Shown piece by piece: positions 1 to 10,127 of a stretch of 48,397 nt of DNA. The stretch comes from Nemertoderma westbladi (taxonomy: Eukaryota; Xenacoelomorpha; Nemertodermatida; Nemertodermatidae): assembly GCA_032718475.1 (NCBI GenBank), contig JAUCBJ010006725.1, forward strand, positions 1-48,397. The letters are read 5' to 3'. The first letter of the stretch is position 1. Each line of letters starts with the position of its first letter. The translations under genes and the position numbers were made by a program. The notes beneath the pieces were generated by a model. It searched no databases and was not told where the DNA came from. It saw only the letters and a list, made by a program, of their open reading frames with translations.

Positions 1-2689
1 GTTTATAAAAATAGTAGCGAGTTCGAATTTCGCTCAGAACTCGTTCTCTACCAGCATGGTACAGTTTGCTATGAACATCTACAATTATCTTGATTTGTAT
101 GTCAAGATTTCTAATAAGTATGGGAAACTTAGTGTCAAAGGATAATGGGGCGTTTGTTAGCCGACCCCCAACACGTATTAACCCATCTATCATGGTGCTA
201 GAGAAGCGATCCCTTAAGCGCATCTGTGGATTTCTTAACAACAGGAAATACTTATCGGAATCCTCATAGCATTGTAGAAGTCTCAGCATCTGTTTGTTGG
301 TTTCATCATGCTCCTGGTAACTGATCTTCTCCTTTAGAAACCTGTCGGATACCTTGTATTTAGGAAGATCTTTAACAACATGGACTCGTGCAGATGTTGA
401 TGGAGCATCATCACTATTGGTCTTTGTCCCGGAGTAACGATGATGAAAACATCGTTTCAAATAGGTAACAGCTTTACAGAGCCGATTCCAGGAACTGTAG
501 TGACGTATCGCTCGCTGCAAGAGAGGTGAGAGTCCTTGCGAAATATCTGGTATTCCAGATTTCCAATCCTTGTCACGGATTTCCAAGACTTCTCTAGTCG
601 TGGCGGTGGGTTTCTGATCCAAAGCATCCTCTCCGGAAGTAAATAATACAGATAGATCAACCGCAGGTTTAAACAACTTCGATTTACTCGCTCGAGTTTT
701 GGGTTTAACCTTCTCCGCTCCCTTGGCCTGTCTGATCTCTGCTGTTGTGAGATGGGGAGGCCATTCTTCTTCTTCTCTGTAGAGAAAGTCGGGTCCTCCT
801 AACCATTCGGGAGTATTTACCAATTCCTTTGGAGTCGCTCCTCGGGAAGCGATGTCTGCTGGATTAATCGTTCCGGGGCAATGTCTCCATTGGTCCATCG
901 TCGTGCGACTAAGTATGATGGCTACCCTGTTGGTAACGAAGACGCTGAACTGACAGACTTCATTGGTTATATACTCTAACACGAGTAAAGCGTCGGTCCA
1001 ATAGACAGTTTTCTCTAATGGATAGTTAATCTGCTCGGTTACATTCCGGCTGATGGCTGTAGCGTATAGAGCCGCCTTTAACTCCGCTCGAGGAACTTTC
1101 AACTTGTTGTTGATTAATGCCTTAGAAGTAACCAAGGCGACTTTGATTCCATCCGGAGTTTCCACTCTTAGGTAGGCTACTATACCTATTCCCATATCGC
1201 TGGCGTCTCCAAACACATGGAGTTTATAGGAATACGTAGGGAGAACATGACCAAAATATGAACGGGAAATTATAAAATCCTCGATCGCTGGCAGAGAATC
1301 TTCCCATTTCATCCACTTCTTTAATAATTCTCCCTTAAGTGGATCATCCCATGAGTGGTTTTCAAGCCACATTTGTTGTACCAAACTTCGAGCGATCAAT
1401 ATAACTGGGCTAATAAATCCCAATGGATCGAAATAAGTGCTCAGTATACTTAAGCAAATCCGTTTGGTTCGAACTGGATTATCTCGCTGTTTTAGCTGGA
1501 AAAACAGGATATCTCGCTCTGTGTCCCATTTCAAGCCGAGTGTCTTGGTTTCTGGCAGATCATCTTTGATCAAATCGAGGTCTTTCGCTCCTCGATCTTC
1601 CGCAGGGATCGACTCCAGAAACTCACGGGAGTTGCTGGTGAATTTCGTTAATCGAAACCCACCTCTTTTTAAGCACTCTACCGTTCCTTTAGCGACCTCA
1701 ATGGCTTCCTCAACTGATGGGAGGGACTTCAGATTGTCGTCCATGTATATGTCTCTCTTGATGTTGTCGATCACTTCCTTAGAGAATGCCTCTCGGTTGT
1801 CCTCTGCAGTAGTACGCACTACCGAACAGGCGTTGGAAGGGCTTGAGATTATCCCAAAGGCCTGGATGGTCATCCAGTACTCCACCGGTTTCTGGTTGAG
1901 GTCTCCTTCGGGCCACCATAGATATCGTAAGCTATCCCGATCCCTATCCAACACTTTGACTTGCAAGAACATGCCTTCTATATCGGAGGCGAAAGCAATC
2001 GAATATTGTCTCAATCTTAAAAGAATTCCCAACAAAGATTGAAGTAAGTTGGGTCCGGGTAACAATTCAGAGTTAAGGGATTGACCCATGTAAAGAGCGG
2101 AGCCATCAAACACTACTCTCACTTCATTGGGTTTACCGGGTTTAGGAACGTAATGGTGAGTTAAATAATACGTTCTTTCAGTCACAGGTGTTTCTTCCGG
2201 TACTCTCTCCGCGTATCCCTTATTAATAAATTTTTCCAGCTGAGTTTGATACATTGCTTTAGCTGAAGAATTAGCCGTAAGGCGTCGATGGAGTTGCGCG
2301 ATTCTTTTTTCCACCAAAGGTCTGTTATTGATGAACTTCGGTTCTTTCTTGCGGAAAGGTAAACCGACTTCATACCTACCTTGATCTTTGAGGAAACGTG
2401 TAGTTGTCTCTTGGATCTGCTTGGCCCTTTCCTCTTCCACCGACAAGGCTTTATCGTAGGAATTGGGCTCTACCGCCTCTTGCGTAAAGAATCGTACGGC
2501 ATTTTCATCCCGAATCTTGGCATTATGACGCTCAATGACGTCATTTAACTCGTCGTTATAAGCTTCTCGTTCAGATGGATAGAGAAGTTGACATAAGTTC
2601 ACTTGGTTTTGCCAAGCCTCATTTTCCTTAAGGAGATCGATGGTATTCTCCTCATCAAAAAGCTGGTGTACGTCGTCGTTATCTGAGGA
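1..2689 (-). CDS. pol: BEL-1 reverse transcriptase-RNase H-integrase, incomplete
   Basis: The frame continues from Gag-protease after the TAA and stays open for about 896 codons to the window edge. Near residue 200 of this segment is an RT core with the catalytic run SDIEGMFLQV, then IYMDD at 1736-1750. RNase H begins at FGDASD (about 1200-1215), with the WTDA and NPADIASRG motifs further on (to about 840). A spacer follows, and then the integrase zinc-binding region begins with HAGRERVLSEIRTRYYF at the left edge. The catalytic D,D,E part of integrase is outside the window. There is no start codon of its own directly after the stop; translation would need readthrough or an internal start. The function is copying element RNA into DNA and integrating it. 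Confidence 0.88.
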
Positions 2690-2692
2690 TTA
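2690..2692 (-). other. In-frame TAA between BEL-1 gag-pro and pol
   Basis: A single TAA, in context CCA TAA TCC, separates two open stretches that share one frame (codon phase is identical from 6976 to base 2). It sits between the protease-linked region and the RT, the place where many retroelements regulate Gag:Pol ratio. It could equally be an inactivating point mutation. Confidence 0.9.
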
Positions 2693-5600
2693 TGGAATTC
2701 CCTCAGTTGAATCGTCTCCCTCACTAGCATCCTCTTCCCATTCACTCACCTGGCAGACTCTCTCTTGCGGTAGTCTTTCTCTGAGTGTTCTACGGGAAGG
2801 GCCAGTAAAGTACCAACCCACTCTAGTTCTTACCGCATAGGTCTGTAGGGGCTGCGGTTGAGCAGGCCGTTTCTCTAACGTCTCCAGCGCCTCATGCGCG
2901 TTTTGGCCGATGAGTATTTGCACTCCAGGATAATCAGTCTGGAATTGAGGTATGTTAAGATGTTGGATGCTCTCATCCTCGTCCCAATTATAAAGGTCTG
3001 CTTGAGTAGTAGCGAAGTTCTTTATAGCCACCATTTTCACTGACCTTATGCTGTGTTCTCCTAGTTCGTCCTGGGGGGTGGACAACGCTCCTACATAATA
3101 ATCAGCTGTTATTGTAGATTTCCAAACTTGCATAATGCCTGACATGTTGAGCTTAGTTTGGAACTTGGGTTGTCCAGCAAATATATTTTCGGCTAGCTCT
3201 TTATCGATGAATGTTCCTGTGCTGCCGGAGTCCAGGAGGGCGTTCACTACATAACTCCGTTTAGGTCCGTGCACCCTTACCTGCACCACAGGAAACTCTC
3301 GGATCCCTACATTGGAAGATGGCTCTTTCCAAGATGGTTGTCGCTCAGAAGTAGTTAGAGTAAAGTCGTTATCTGTATCTTTTTCATATGTGAGTGCTCG
3401 ATACACTGCGGTATTTATCATGTAACAGGATTCGTTTTCGTCGGAGAACTCGTCTGTATAGAATCCTTCCATCTCAGATTGATCAGTGTCGTTCACATCA
3501 CTGAATTGGACATGTAGCTCGGAATCACTTACCTGATTCGGACTATTTCGATCGAATTCAGCGTGCAACAAGATATGATGTTTCGCACCACACTTTGCAC
3601 ACCTTATGTCAGAGAAACAGGTTCGCCGTTGGTGTCCTTGTCTGAGGCAATTATAACATAACCGCTTATCCCACATGACTTCACGTCTCTCTGTTAATGA
3701 TTTCTTTAGAAATTCATCACACCTATTCAAATGGTGGGTCCCGTCGCACAGCGCACATTTCGGTTTGATGTTACTTACCTTATTTTGAGTGACATTGTGT
3801 ACACTTGCCTTTTCTTCGGGTTTTCTCACCTGAATTCTCTTGGGAGACGTGGGAGGAGTTTTTCTTACCTGTTCCCTCCTGTCATTTGTTCGAGACTTGA
3901 ATTTACTTACCTGATCTTTAGGCATTTTATTCACGTAATAAGATCTATCCGTGTCCTTCCCGCTATCTTCTCCTTGAGAAGTCTGGCTTTCGCCGTCATC
4001 GGTATAACATACTGGTGTTACCTTTCTCCTAGAGACGGGTTTTTCACTTACCTTGTTTTCCGGTGTCTTCTCTCTGGACAGTTTCAGGAGCTGTAATTTC
4101 ACTTCTCCATCTAGGAATGACATGAGATCAGCCATGGTAGGGTCTCGTCGTTGTTGTTCCATCATATATAACACTTTCTTATCCCAGCGTGTACCTACTC
4201 CACCTTTCGGTAAAGTAGAAGCCACTGCTCTAATAACCATAGTGTTCTGATACTCATGAGACTTACCTAGCCAATCTAATTGTCTGCAGATCTCCTGGAT
4301 CTCATCGGAAAACTCGATAATTCCACTACTAATAAACTTTCGGGGCGCTACTAACTTTGCATATAAGTACCCAGCGATATTATTCCTATTACCATACCTG
4401 ATGTTTAGTGTGTCCCAAACTTGTCTTAATCCATCTGGATGTCCAATAAACTTTAACGCCATTAACTTGGGAGATCCTTCCAAGCACTCGATGAGGTATC
4501 TAAGTTTTTCTCCATTAGATAGTACAGAGTTCTGTATGTTATCTTTGTAATATTCATTAAAAGGTAACCATTTCATCTCATCTCCATTGAACTTGACGAT
4601 CTCTCCAACCTTTACCGCTTGCCGGGCTTCGGTTCTAGCCATTTGACGCGTAAAACTTTCTTGGGCCATCGTGTTATTTAATATCGAGTTATCGGTATAT
4701 AAATTTCTCGGATTATGATCCGGTCTATAGGGAATATCATTATCAACAGGTCTATAATTACCCTTATTAGGGTTCACTATAGGAGTTTCTACTTCGCTAG
4801 CAGTATAAATGCGTGTAGGCTCCACACCTTGCGCATGAGATACTTCAGACCTAACGGGTTGACACATTGTTACAGGGGGTGGTGGTATACCCTTTTGTAA
4901 ATTTACTAATTTATCGCGCTCTAGCGCGATATTTTGCTGCACTTCTTGCAACTCTAACTTACTTTCCCTCACTGTTCCCTTTAAATGTTGGACAGTCCCT
5001 TCCAACTCTCGGACCTGTTGGGAGGAGCGTATCCGATTCTCCTTCATCTCTCCGAGGAGAATATCCATCCCCCGCCGTCTCTCGTCTACCCAATCAACCG
5101 CCGAAACGGGATCCGCCAACGTCGTAGCGGGCAGACGAGGGACAACGGGCGACAAATTTGGAATATTTCGCTCGGGGTCCAGGACCTGAACTGTCTCCTG
5201 GGCAGTTCTACGGGGCACAGGTAGCTTAGTGCTATGCAGAGGGAATTTATAGGTAGCTTCAGGGAGCACAGGTGTATCTATTACCGAAGGGGTGATTTCA
5301 AGAACAGGCCTACTTATTTCAAGCTCATCTACTATAGTAGGGAGTCTTTCTATTGTAATTATTTGGTCTGTTGGTTCTGTACTCTCTAAGTTGGTGTTAT
5401 TTAGTTGCCTTCTAACAGCTGGAGGCAAATCAGGCAATTTCTGACGGTGGAATGTTCTTTTACGTCTGCTTAGGCGGGATCGATTTCCTCCGCCTTCAGT
5501 GTCGGTGGTATCGCCTTCCTCAGATGATGTATAACCTTGTCGTTTGGGAGTAGATCGATTCATCATCTGCATATTACTAGCTGTTAACTGTTTATTAAAG

Positions 5601-6976
5601 TTATCTTGCCTCTCTTGAAGATTTTCCAACTCTAGTTGGGTTGTCTCTTCAGATGCCCTCTGTTCTGCTTCTGCCACTGCTATCTTTCTTTCCGCTTCTG
5701 CCGCTGCCGCTTTCATTGCTGCAGCTGCCGCTTTTGCCTCTGCCGCTGCCTCTGCTGCCTTTCTTTCCGCTTCTGCCGCTGCCACTGCCGCTGCTGCTGT
5801 CTTTCTATCTTCTATACGTTTTTTCTTTACTTGTTCTTCCTTTTCTCTAGCGATGCGGAGTTGTTCATCGAATTTAGCTTGGTTCGCCGCTAACCTATCC
5901 ACATCAATCGCATCTAACACAAGTTTGGCTCCTTCGCTATTAGGGCTAAGTCCCTCTAGCCTTCTCCTCAACTCTTCATCTCCCAAAAAACGCTGATAGT
6001 CTGACAGATAGATATCAATGGCATCCTTCTTATGCGGTTTCTCTGCCGTCGCTTCACTTTCCACTTGGGAAAAAGTAGCGTCCGTCGATTCTCCATGGGT
6101 TGAGCGCTCCTCCAACTGAGCTTTCCACTGAGCTGCTCCTTGAACCTGGCGTCTCACCCTTTGAAGCCAAGTCTTTACGGCAACTTGCAACGACGTGTCT
6201 TGTCTTCTTTTAGAAGCCTCCTCAAAGGCGGATAAGATTAGCCTAATTCGCAGAACTCTTTCTCTAACTTGATAAAGCAGCTGTCCCTGCTCTTGAGGTC
6301 CTTGAGGTTGTTTAAACAGTTGTCTTTCTACTCGCTCCATAGAGCTGAAGAATCCCTGTGCGTATCCGGCTGCGGACCTCTTCCATACAGCTGGATCGAT
6401 GGTTTCCTTGGCTACTCCCATCCGGTGTATGTCTTCCCAGGCAGCTTCTGATAAATCAAACGGGAGTCCGGGTCCGGGGAAGTTCCATTGCGACTCGACA
6501 ATAGAGTTCAGTTCTTCCCTCGTATACCCCACATAACTATCTCTAGTTGATCGTTGACTCCTCGCCCAATCGATCTGGTGTTCTTCCACCGCGATCAATA
6601 ACCTAGTGAGTACGGCTGCAGGAAGGATGAGAAGGGGATCCGTATAAACCGCATCCGTCATCTCTGCTCCGCGCTCGGGTGTCAGCTCTACAGTATCCTC
6701 ACTACTGGAGCTGCTGGGCCGCTGAGGAATAAGTTCTTGACTCGCGGGTTGTTGCTGTTCCGCTGCTTCTTGGTCCCGCTTGACCTGAGCTCGAGTGCCT
6801 ATGATAGACCTGCGATGTTGGACTAGCCTAGGTTCTGTTATTACTACTGGAGGGATGACCTTCCTCACAGTGGGAGGTGAACTGAATTTACGACCAGACG
6901 GTTGTACGTCTCTATCTGAGTCGCAGATAGTTACATCTAATATACTGTCTGACAGGTTCTGCTTAGTATCAGACAT
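2690..6976 (-). CDS. gag-pro: BEL-1 Gag-protease polyprotein (1428 aa)
   Basis: This encodes the structural and protease part of a BEL/Pao polyprotein, which would package element RNA in cytoplasmic particles. It starts at ATG 6976. About residues 370-445 form a highly charged Ala/Glu-rich coiled coil. A Gag core precedes three zinc-knuckle-like motifs near residues 1077-1135, including a perfect CYNCLRQGHQRRTC (CX2CX4HX4C). An aspartic protease active site, LLDSGSTG, lies near residue 1249. The frame ends at TAA 2690-2692, but the same frame is open again immediately downstream, so in most relatives this would be one continuous Gag-Pol. Either a point mutation made the stop or pol is reached by readthrough. 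Otherwise it has no frameshifts, so the copy is not old. Confidence 0.9.
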   Translation of the reverse strand: MSDTKQNLSDSILDVTICDSDRDVQPSGRKFSSPPTVRKVIPPVVITEPRLVQHRRSIIGTRAQVKRDQEAAEQQQPASQELIPQRPSSSSSEDTVELTPERGAEMTDAVYTDPLLILPAAVLTRLLIAVEEHQIDWARSQRSTRDSYVGYTREELNSIVESQWNFPGPGLPFDLSEAAWEDIHRMGVAKETIDPAVWKRSAAGYAQGFFSSMERVERQLFKQPQGPQEQGQLLYQVRERVLRIRLILSAFEEASKRRQDTSLQVAVKTWLQRVRRQVQGAAQWKAQLEERSTHGESTDATFSQVESEATAEKPHKKDAIDIYLSDYQRFLGDEELRRRLEGLSPNSEGAKLVLDAIDVDRLAANQAKFDEQLRIAREKEEQVKKKRIEDRKTAAAAVAAAEAERKAAEAAAEAKAAAAAMKAAAAEAERKIAVAEAEQRASEETTQLELENLQERQDNFNKQLTASNMQMMNRSTPKRQGYTSSEEGDTTDTEGGGNRSRLSRRKRTFHRQKLPDLPPAVRRQLNNTNLESTEPTDQIITIERLPTIVDELEISRPVLEITPSVIDTPVLPEATYKFPLHSTKLPVPRRTAQETVQVLDPERNIPNLSPVVPRLPATTLADPVSAVDWVDERRRGMDILLGEMKENRIRSSQQVRELEGTVQHLKGTVRESKLELQEVQQNIALERDKLVNLQKGIPPPPVTMCQPVRSEVSHAQGVEPTRIYTASEVETPIVNPNKGNYRPVDNDIPYRPDHNPRNLYTDNSILNNTMAQESFTRQMARTEARQAVKVGEIVKFNGDEMKWLPFNEYYKDNIQNSVLSNGEKLRYLIECLEGSPKLMALKFIGHPDGLRQVWDTLNIRYGNRNNIAGYLYAKLVAPRKFISSGIIEFSDEIQEICRQLDWLGKSHEYQNTMVIRAVASTLPKGGVGTRWDKKVLYMMEQQRRDPTMADLMSFLDGEVKLQLLKLSREKTPENKVSEKPVSRRKVTPVCYTDDGESQTSQGEDSGKDTDRSYYVNKMPKDQVSKFKSRTNDRREQVRKTPPTSPKRIQVRKPEEKASVHNVTQNKVSNIKPKCALCDGTHHLNRCDEFLKKSLTERREVMWDKRLCYNCLRQGHQRRTCFSDIRCAKCGAKHHILLHAEFDRNSPNQVSDSELHVQFSDVNDTDQSEMEGFYTDEFSDENESCYMINTAVYRALTYEKDTDNDFTLTTSERQPSWKEPSSNVGIREFPVVQVRVHGPKRSYVVNALLDSGSTGTFIDKELAENIFAGQPKFQTKLNMSGIMQVWKSTITADYYVGALSTPQDELGEHSIRSVKMVAIKNFATTQADLYNWDEDESIQHLNIPQFQTDYPGVQILIGQNAHEALETLEKRPAQPQPLQTYAVRTRVGWYFTGPSRRTLRERLPQERVCQVSEWEEDASEGDDSTEGIP

Positions 6977-7060
6977 GACTATGTATACCGTTGAATGTCT
7001 ACTGCTGTATTACAGTCTGAGCAAGTCTAGTAACTCAGTATTAACTGCTAGCCTAATAAT

Positions 7061-7345
7061 TAATTACCGGTACTGCTACTCAGTGTAGCGTGATATATAT
7101 ATAATATATTAGAATACCGGTATGCTTATAGTATATATAACTATTATTACAGACTAGGTTTATCACAGAATACCGGTATAATTTTAGCACAAATATATAT
7201 AAATATATAATAGGCCTATCGGGAATACCGGTATACAGTTTACAGTTTGTAGTATATATAATTCTGGACTAGAATTAATTACAAGTACCGGTATAATTTC
7301 AGCCTAAATTTATAGAAATAAAGATAATAGGCCTATCGTAAATAC
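7061..7345 (-). repeat. BEL-1 leader repeats with ACCGGT core
   Basis: Five copies of (A/G)NTACCGGTA lie about 55-60 bases apart (near 7061, 7114, 7169, 7224 and 7285), separated by AT-rich spacers. A sixth is at 10123-10132 beyond the inserted LINE. The surrounding unit AGGCCTATCG-AATACCGGTAT recurs on both sides of the LINE, so the array was continuous before insertion. It lies between the presumed 5' LTR and the gag start, where packaging or dimerisation signals normally lie. Confidence 0.75.
7338..7345. repeat. Target-site duplication, left copy (GTAAATAC)
   Basis: Direct repeat flanking the LINE; the partner is at 10120-10127. One or two bases of the junction are ambiguous because the LINE tail ends in TAGTA. 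Confidence 0.85.
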
Positions 7346-10119
7346 TACTAGGATCGGCATGCTGCATTGCAGCTGCATTTTTAAGAATGCTGTGCCGGCT
7401 TGTCAACAAAATTGCACCGCCACAACTCCCTATCACCCATGACATTTGCTAGATCATCTGCATCTTTAAGACCAGTGTCCTTTAAGATGCGTCTCAAGAA
7501 AGTCATGGGCTGTCCACCATGCTTATTCACTCCATGAGGCTGCCAAAGTACAAGATTATGCACTGGCTGGTCCTCACGGCGAAAGCAATGTCCTGCAAAG
7601 CGGAGGCGATTTTGTTCTAGTGTCAAGCTTGGGGGAACCAATGAGACACCTCCAATGTTATATAGTGTCTGGTTGGAGATGTGTGCATTGTACTTGACAC
7701 AATGAACCCGGCGTAGCATTCTTGTGAATGTGCCATCCAGAGATTTGGTGTCCTCAGCAGTTAGAGCCCAGCATGGACTCCCGTAGAGGAGTACTGGAAC
7801 TACTGCTGCTCTAAATAATCGGACCTTAAGTTTCCGATTAATTCTCGGTGACTTCCAAATCCTGGAAAGCCTATTCAAGGCTGCCCATGCCTTTCCCTTA
7901 CGTATTCGAAGGTCCTCACCTGACTTCCGGATCCATGATCCCAGGTAACAGAAGTCGTCGACATGCTCAAGCATACCATCCTTTGAGCTTATGCTCATCC
8001 GATCAGAGACTTGCTGAGGACTTTCAAAGTTAACTGCCAGAATTTTGGTCTTTCTGGAGTTAATAAAAAGACCAACACTAGAAGCAGCATGTTCTAATGA
8101 GCTGAGGAGCCGTTGGGCTCCCTCTAATGATTCTGAGAGTACTCCTAAGTCATCAGCAAAGTCTAGATCAGTTAGGTACTTGGCAGGATTTCCTCGACTT
8201 CTGGAGCCAGTAGGTGGAGTTATCATCACCCCATCATCATTATGATGATCTAAGGACATGCGTAGAACATAGTCAACCACAATAATGAATAAGAATGGTG
8301 CAAGTGTGTCTCCTTGGAGGACGCCCCATAACACTTCGAATGGTTCTGTGTCACCGTCAACAGTAGACACAAATGTTGTCGAACCATCGTATACTGATCT
8401 GATTGCTGCAATAATTTCATCAGGAATCCCATATAATGAAAGTATGCTGAACATACGTGAGCGAGAGACTGAATCAAAGGCCTTGAAGAAGTCAACAAAG
8501 ATAACAGCCAGATGCCTGTCTTTCTTTTTTGATAATTCTTCAATTATCCTTCTAAGTGCCAAAATGGGCTCCATGGTCCCACGACCTTTACGGAACCCAT
8601 TCTGATTTCCACGGAGCAGTCTCTCAATGGGATCCCTGATGCGATTTAATAGAATCCTATTGTATAGCTTTGCAGCAATTGAGATCAATGAGATTCCCCG
8701 AAAAGAACCATAGAGTGTTAGGTTGCCCTTCTTGGGAACTGGCACCAACTTATTTGTTTTCATTTCTTGTGGGACTCTTGTTGTACGGTACATGTCTACT
8801 ATGATGGGATAGATGAGCTTTAAACACTCAGGTATTTTAAAGACCTCAGGGGGAACACCATCTACTCCACTGGCACGATTGGTCTTAATGCTCTTTGCAG
8901 CAGCCTTCACTTCTGCAAAGGAGATATCGCCAATGGGAATATCTGGGAGTACAGACTCAGACACCTTTACTTCTATAAAGTTATCAGGCAATACCCTGTC
9001 ATTATTGAGGAGTTTTTCAAAGTGGGCTTTCCAACCATTGAGGCGATCGGCTGGTGATTCTGCCTTAACCTTGGTGGTTGGTTGGCTTTTCCGCCCAGTA
9101 AGCAGATTGATCGATTTCCATGCCTGGGATGATTGCCTGCTGTCGTCAGCATCATTGATGGCATCAACCTGTTGGTTTATTAGCTCCTGTAGATTAACAG
9201 AGTACTGCCTGTTCAGGGACCTAGATGCAGCCTTAACTGCATTCTTGGCCACTGTAGTCTGTTTGAGTCGGGACTCTTTCTGCGCCTTATGAAGGTCATT
9301 TCGGCACTTTTGAATTTTGTTGTCAGTCCAGGGGGCCCTTTTCCTGTTTCGAGGGTATACAGGAACTGTTTCTGCAGCTGCTAACTTAACTGCTTCTGTA
9401 AAGGCAGTATAGCCCTCACAGTGATCTGCCGCCTCAGAGGCAAGAGCCTCATACCTGTTGCTCAGCTGTAGTGTGAAGCTGGATCTCACACTTGGCTGTT
9501 GCAACAGAGAGGACCAGTCATGCCGCGGCAAGGCAGATTTCGTTGTTCTGCTAGCACGCAGACTAAGTCTTACCTTGGCCACAATAAGGCGGTGATCACT
9601 GGAGAAGGGTCGAAGTGTAAATGCATTACAGTCTTGTATAGAGCTCCTGTATTTCCTACGAAACAGAATATGGTCTATCTGGGACTTGTGACCACTGGGT
9701 CCACTATGAGTCCATAGCTTTCCAGTTCGCTTCTTGAACTGGGTTCCAGCCGAAAACAATCCATTTCCAGAGATAAAATCCTGAAGATGGACAGAATTTC
9801 GGTTAACACTATTGCTATAGACCCAGGGCGATGTAGGTGATTGATGCAGACTTGCATTAAAGTCTCCCAGGAATGTTAAGAATGCATGCTGATCCACTCC
9901 ATCAGTAGCTGCTTGTAGATTGTGGTAGAAATTTTCCACCTCCTCTACAGGGGCAACACTAGTTGGAGAGTAGCACACAATCAGAACCACCTTAGGAAAC
10001 TTCTTAGCCAGTCTTCCAGAACATGAGAAGTGGCAACGGATGATGCGGTTAGAGATTTGGTCTATTTTGTCCAATGCTGCATGTGCAGTTGGATTCATCA
10101 ATAGACCAATTCCACCATT
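7346..10119 (-). mobile_element. RTE-like non-LTR retrotransposon, 5' truncated, inserted in BEL-1 leader
   Basis: A LINE copy in minus orientation. GTAAATAC flanks it on both sides (7338-7345 and 10120-10127), and removing it restores the BEL-1 repeat unit, which proves the insertion. The 5' end is truncated inside the endonuclease. The 3' end has only about 35 bases after the stop and no poly(A); it ends in CCTAGTA, matching the CCTAGTAGTAG tail of the related fragment at 18.2 kb. A short 3' end with a microsatellite-like tail fits the RTE group; the exact clade is inferred. Confidence 0.9.
7381..10101 (-). CDS. LINE ORF: partial AP endonuclease plus reverse transcriptase (906 aa)
   Basis: The product nicks chromosomal DNA and primes reverse transcription of its own RNA at the nick. 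The N-terminal third is the C-terminal half of an apurinic-type endonuclease, with LGDFNAS near residue 60, SQIDHIL near 140 and SSDHRLIVAK near 170. The first endonuclease motifs are missing because the copy is truncated at 10119; the frame is open right to that point and ATG 10101 is only the first available methionine. The reverse transcriptase covers about residues 370-680, with SGVDGVPPEVFK, QNGFRKGRGT, FKAFDSVSR, GVLQGDTLAPFLF and the catalytic LDFADD. A thumb/C-terminal region with YLGSWI and YGSPCWALT follows. There are no internal stops, so the insertion is recent, but it cannot be autonomous. Confidence 0.9.
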   Translation of the reverse strand: MMNPTAHAALDKIDQISNRIIRCHFSCSGRLAKKFPKVVLIVCYSPTSVAPVEEVENFYHNLQAATDGVDQHAFLTFLGDFNASLHQSPTSPWVYSNSVNRNSVHLQDFISGNGLFSAGTQFKKRTGKLWTHSGPSGHKSQIDHILFRRKYRSSIQDCNAFTLRPFSSDHRLIVAKVRLSLRASRTTKSALPRHDWSSLLQQPSVRSSFTLQLSNRYEALASEAADHCEGYTAFTEAVKLAAAETVPVYPRNRKRAPWTDNKIQKCRNDLHKAQKESRLKQTTVAKNAVKAASRSLNRQYSVNLQELINQQVDAINDADDSRQSSQAWKSINLLTGRKSQPTTKVKAESPADRLNGWKAHFEKLLNNDRVLPDNFIEVKVSESVLPDIPIGDISFAEVKAAAKSIKTNRASGVDGVPPEVFKIPECLKLIYPIIVDMYRTTRVPQEMKTNKLVPVPKKGNLTLYGSFRGISLISIAAKLYNRILLNRIRDPIERLLRGNQNGFRKGRGTMEPILALRRIIEELSKKKDRHLAVIFVDFFKAFDSVSRSRMFSILSLYGIPDEIIAAIRSVYDGSTTFVSTVDGDTEPFEVLWGVLQGDTLAPFLFIIVVDYVLRMSLDHHNDDGVMITPPTGSRSRGNPAKYLTDLDFADDLGVLSESLEGAQRLLSSLEHAASSVGLFINSRKTKILAVNFESPQQVSDRMSISSKDGMLEHVDDFCYLGSWIRKSGEDLRIRKGKAWAALNRLSRIWKSPRINRKLKVRLFRAAVVPVLLYGSPCWALTAEDTKSLDGTFTRMLRRVHCVKYNAHISNQTLYNIGGVSLVPPSLTLEQNRLRFAGHCFRREDQPVHNLVLWQPHGVNKHGGQPMTFLRRILKDTGLKDADDLANVMGDRELWRCNFVDKPAQHS

Positions 10120-10127
10120 GTAAATAC
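10120..10127. repeat. Target-site duplication, right copy (GTAAATAC)
   Basis: Partner of 7338-7345. It is followed at once by CGGTAT, completing the AATACCGGTAT word of the BEL-1 leader repeat. Confidence 0.85.

Noticed and set aside
1437-2042. Plus-strand 201-codon frame
   Set aside because: Antisense of the BEL-1 RT, which has clear catalytic motifs.
5636-5893. Plus-strand Cys/Leu-rich frames
   Set aside because: Antisense of the Ala/Glu-rich coiled coil in BEL-1 gag; composition is fully explained by that repeat.
8813-9292. Plus-strand 159-codon frame
   Set aside because: Shadow of the LINE ORF on the opposite strand.
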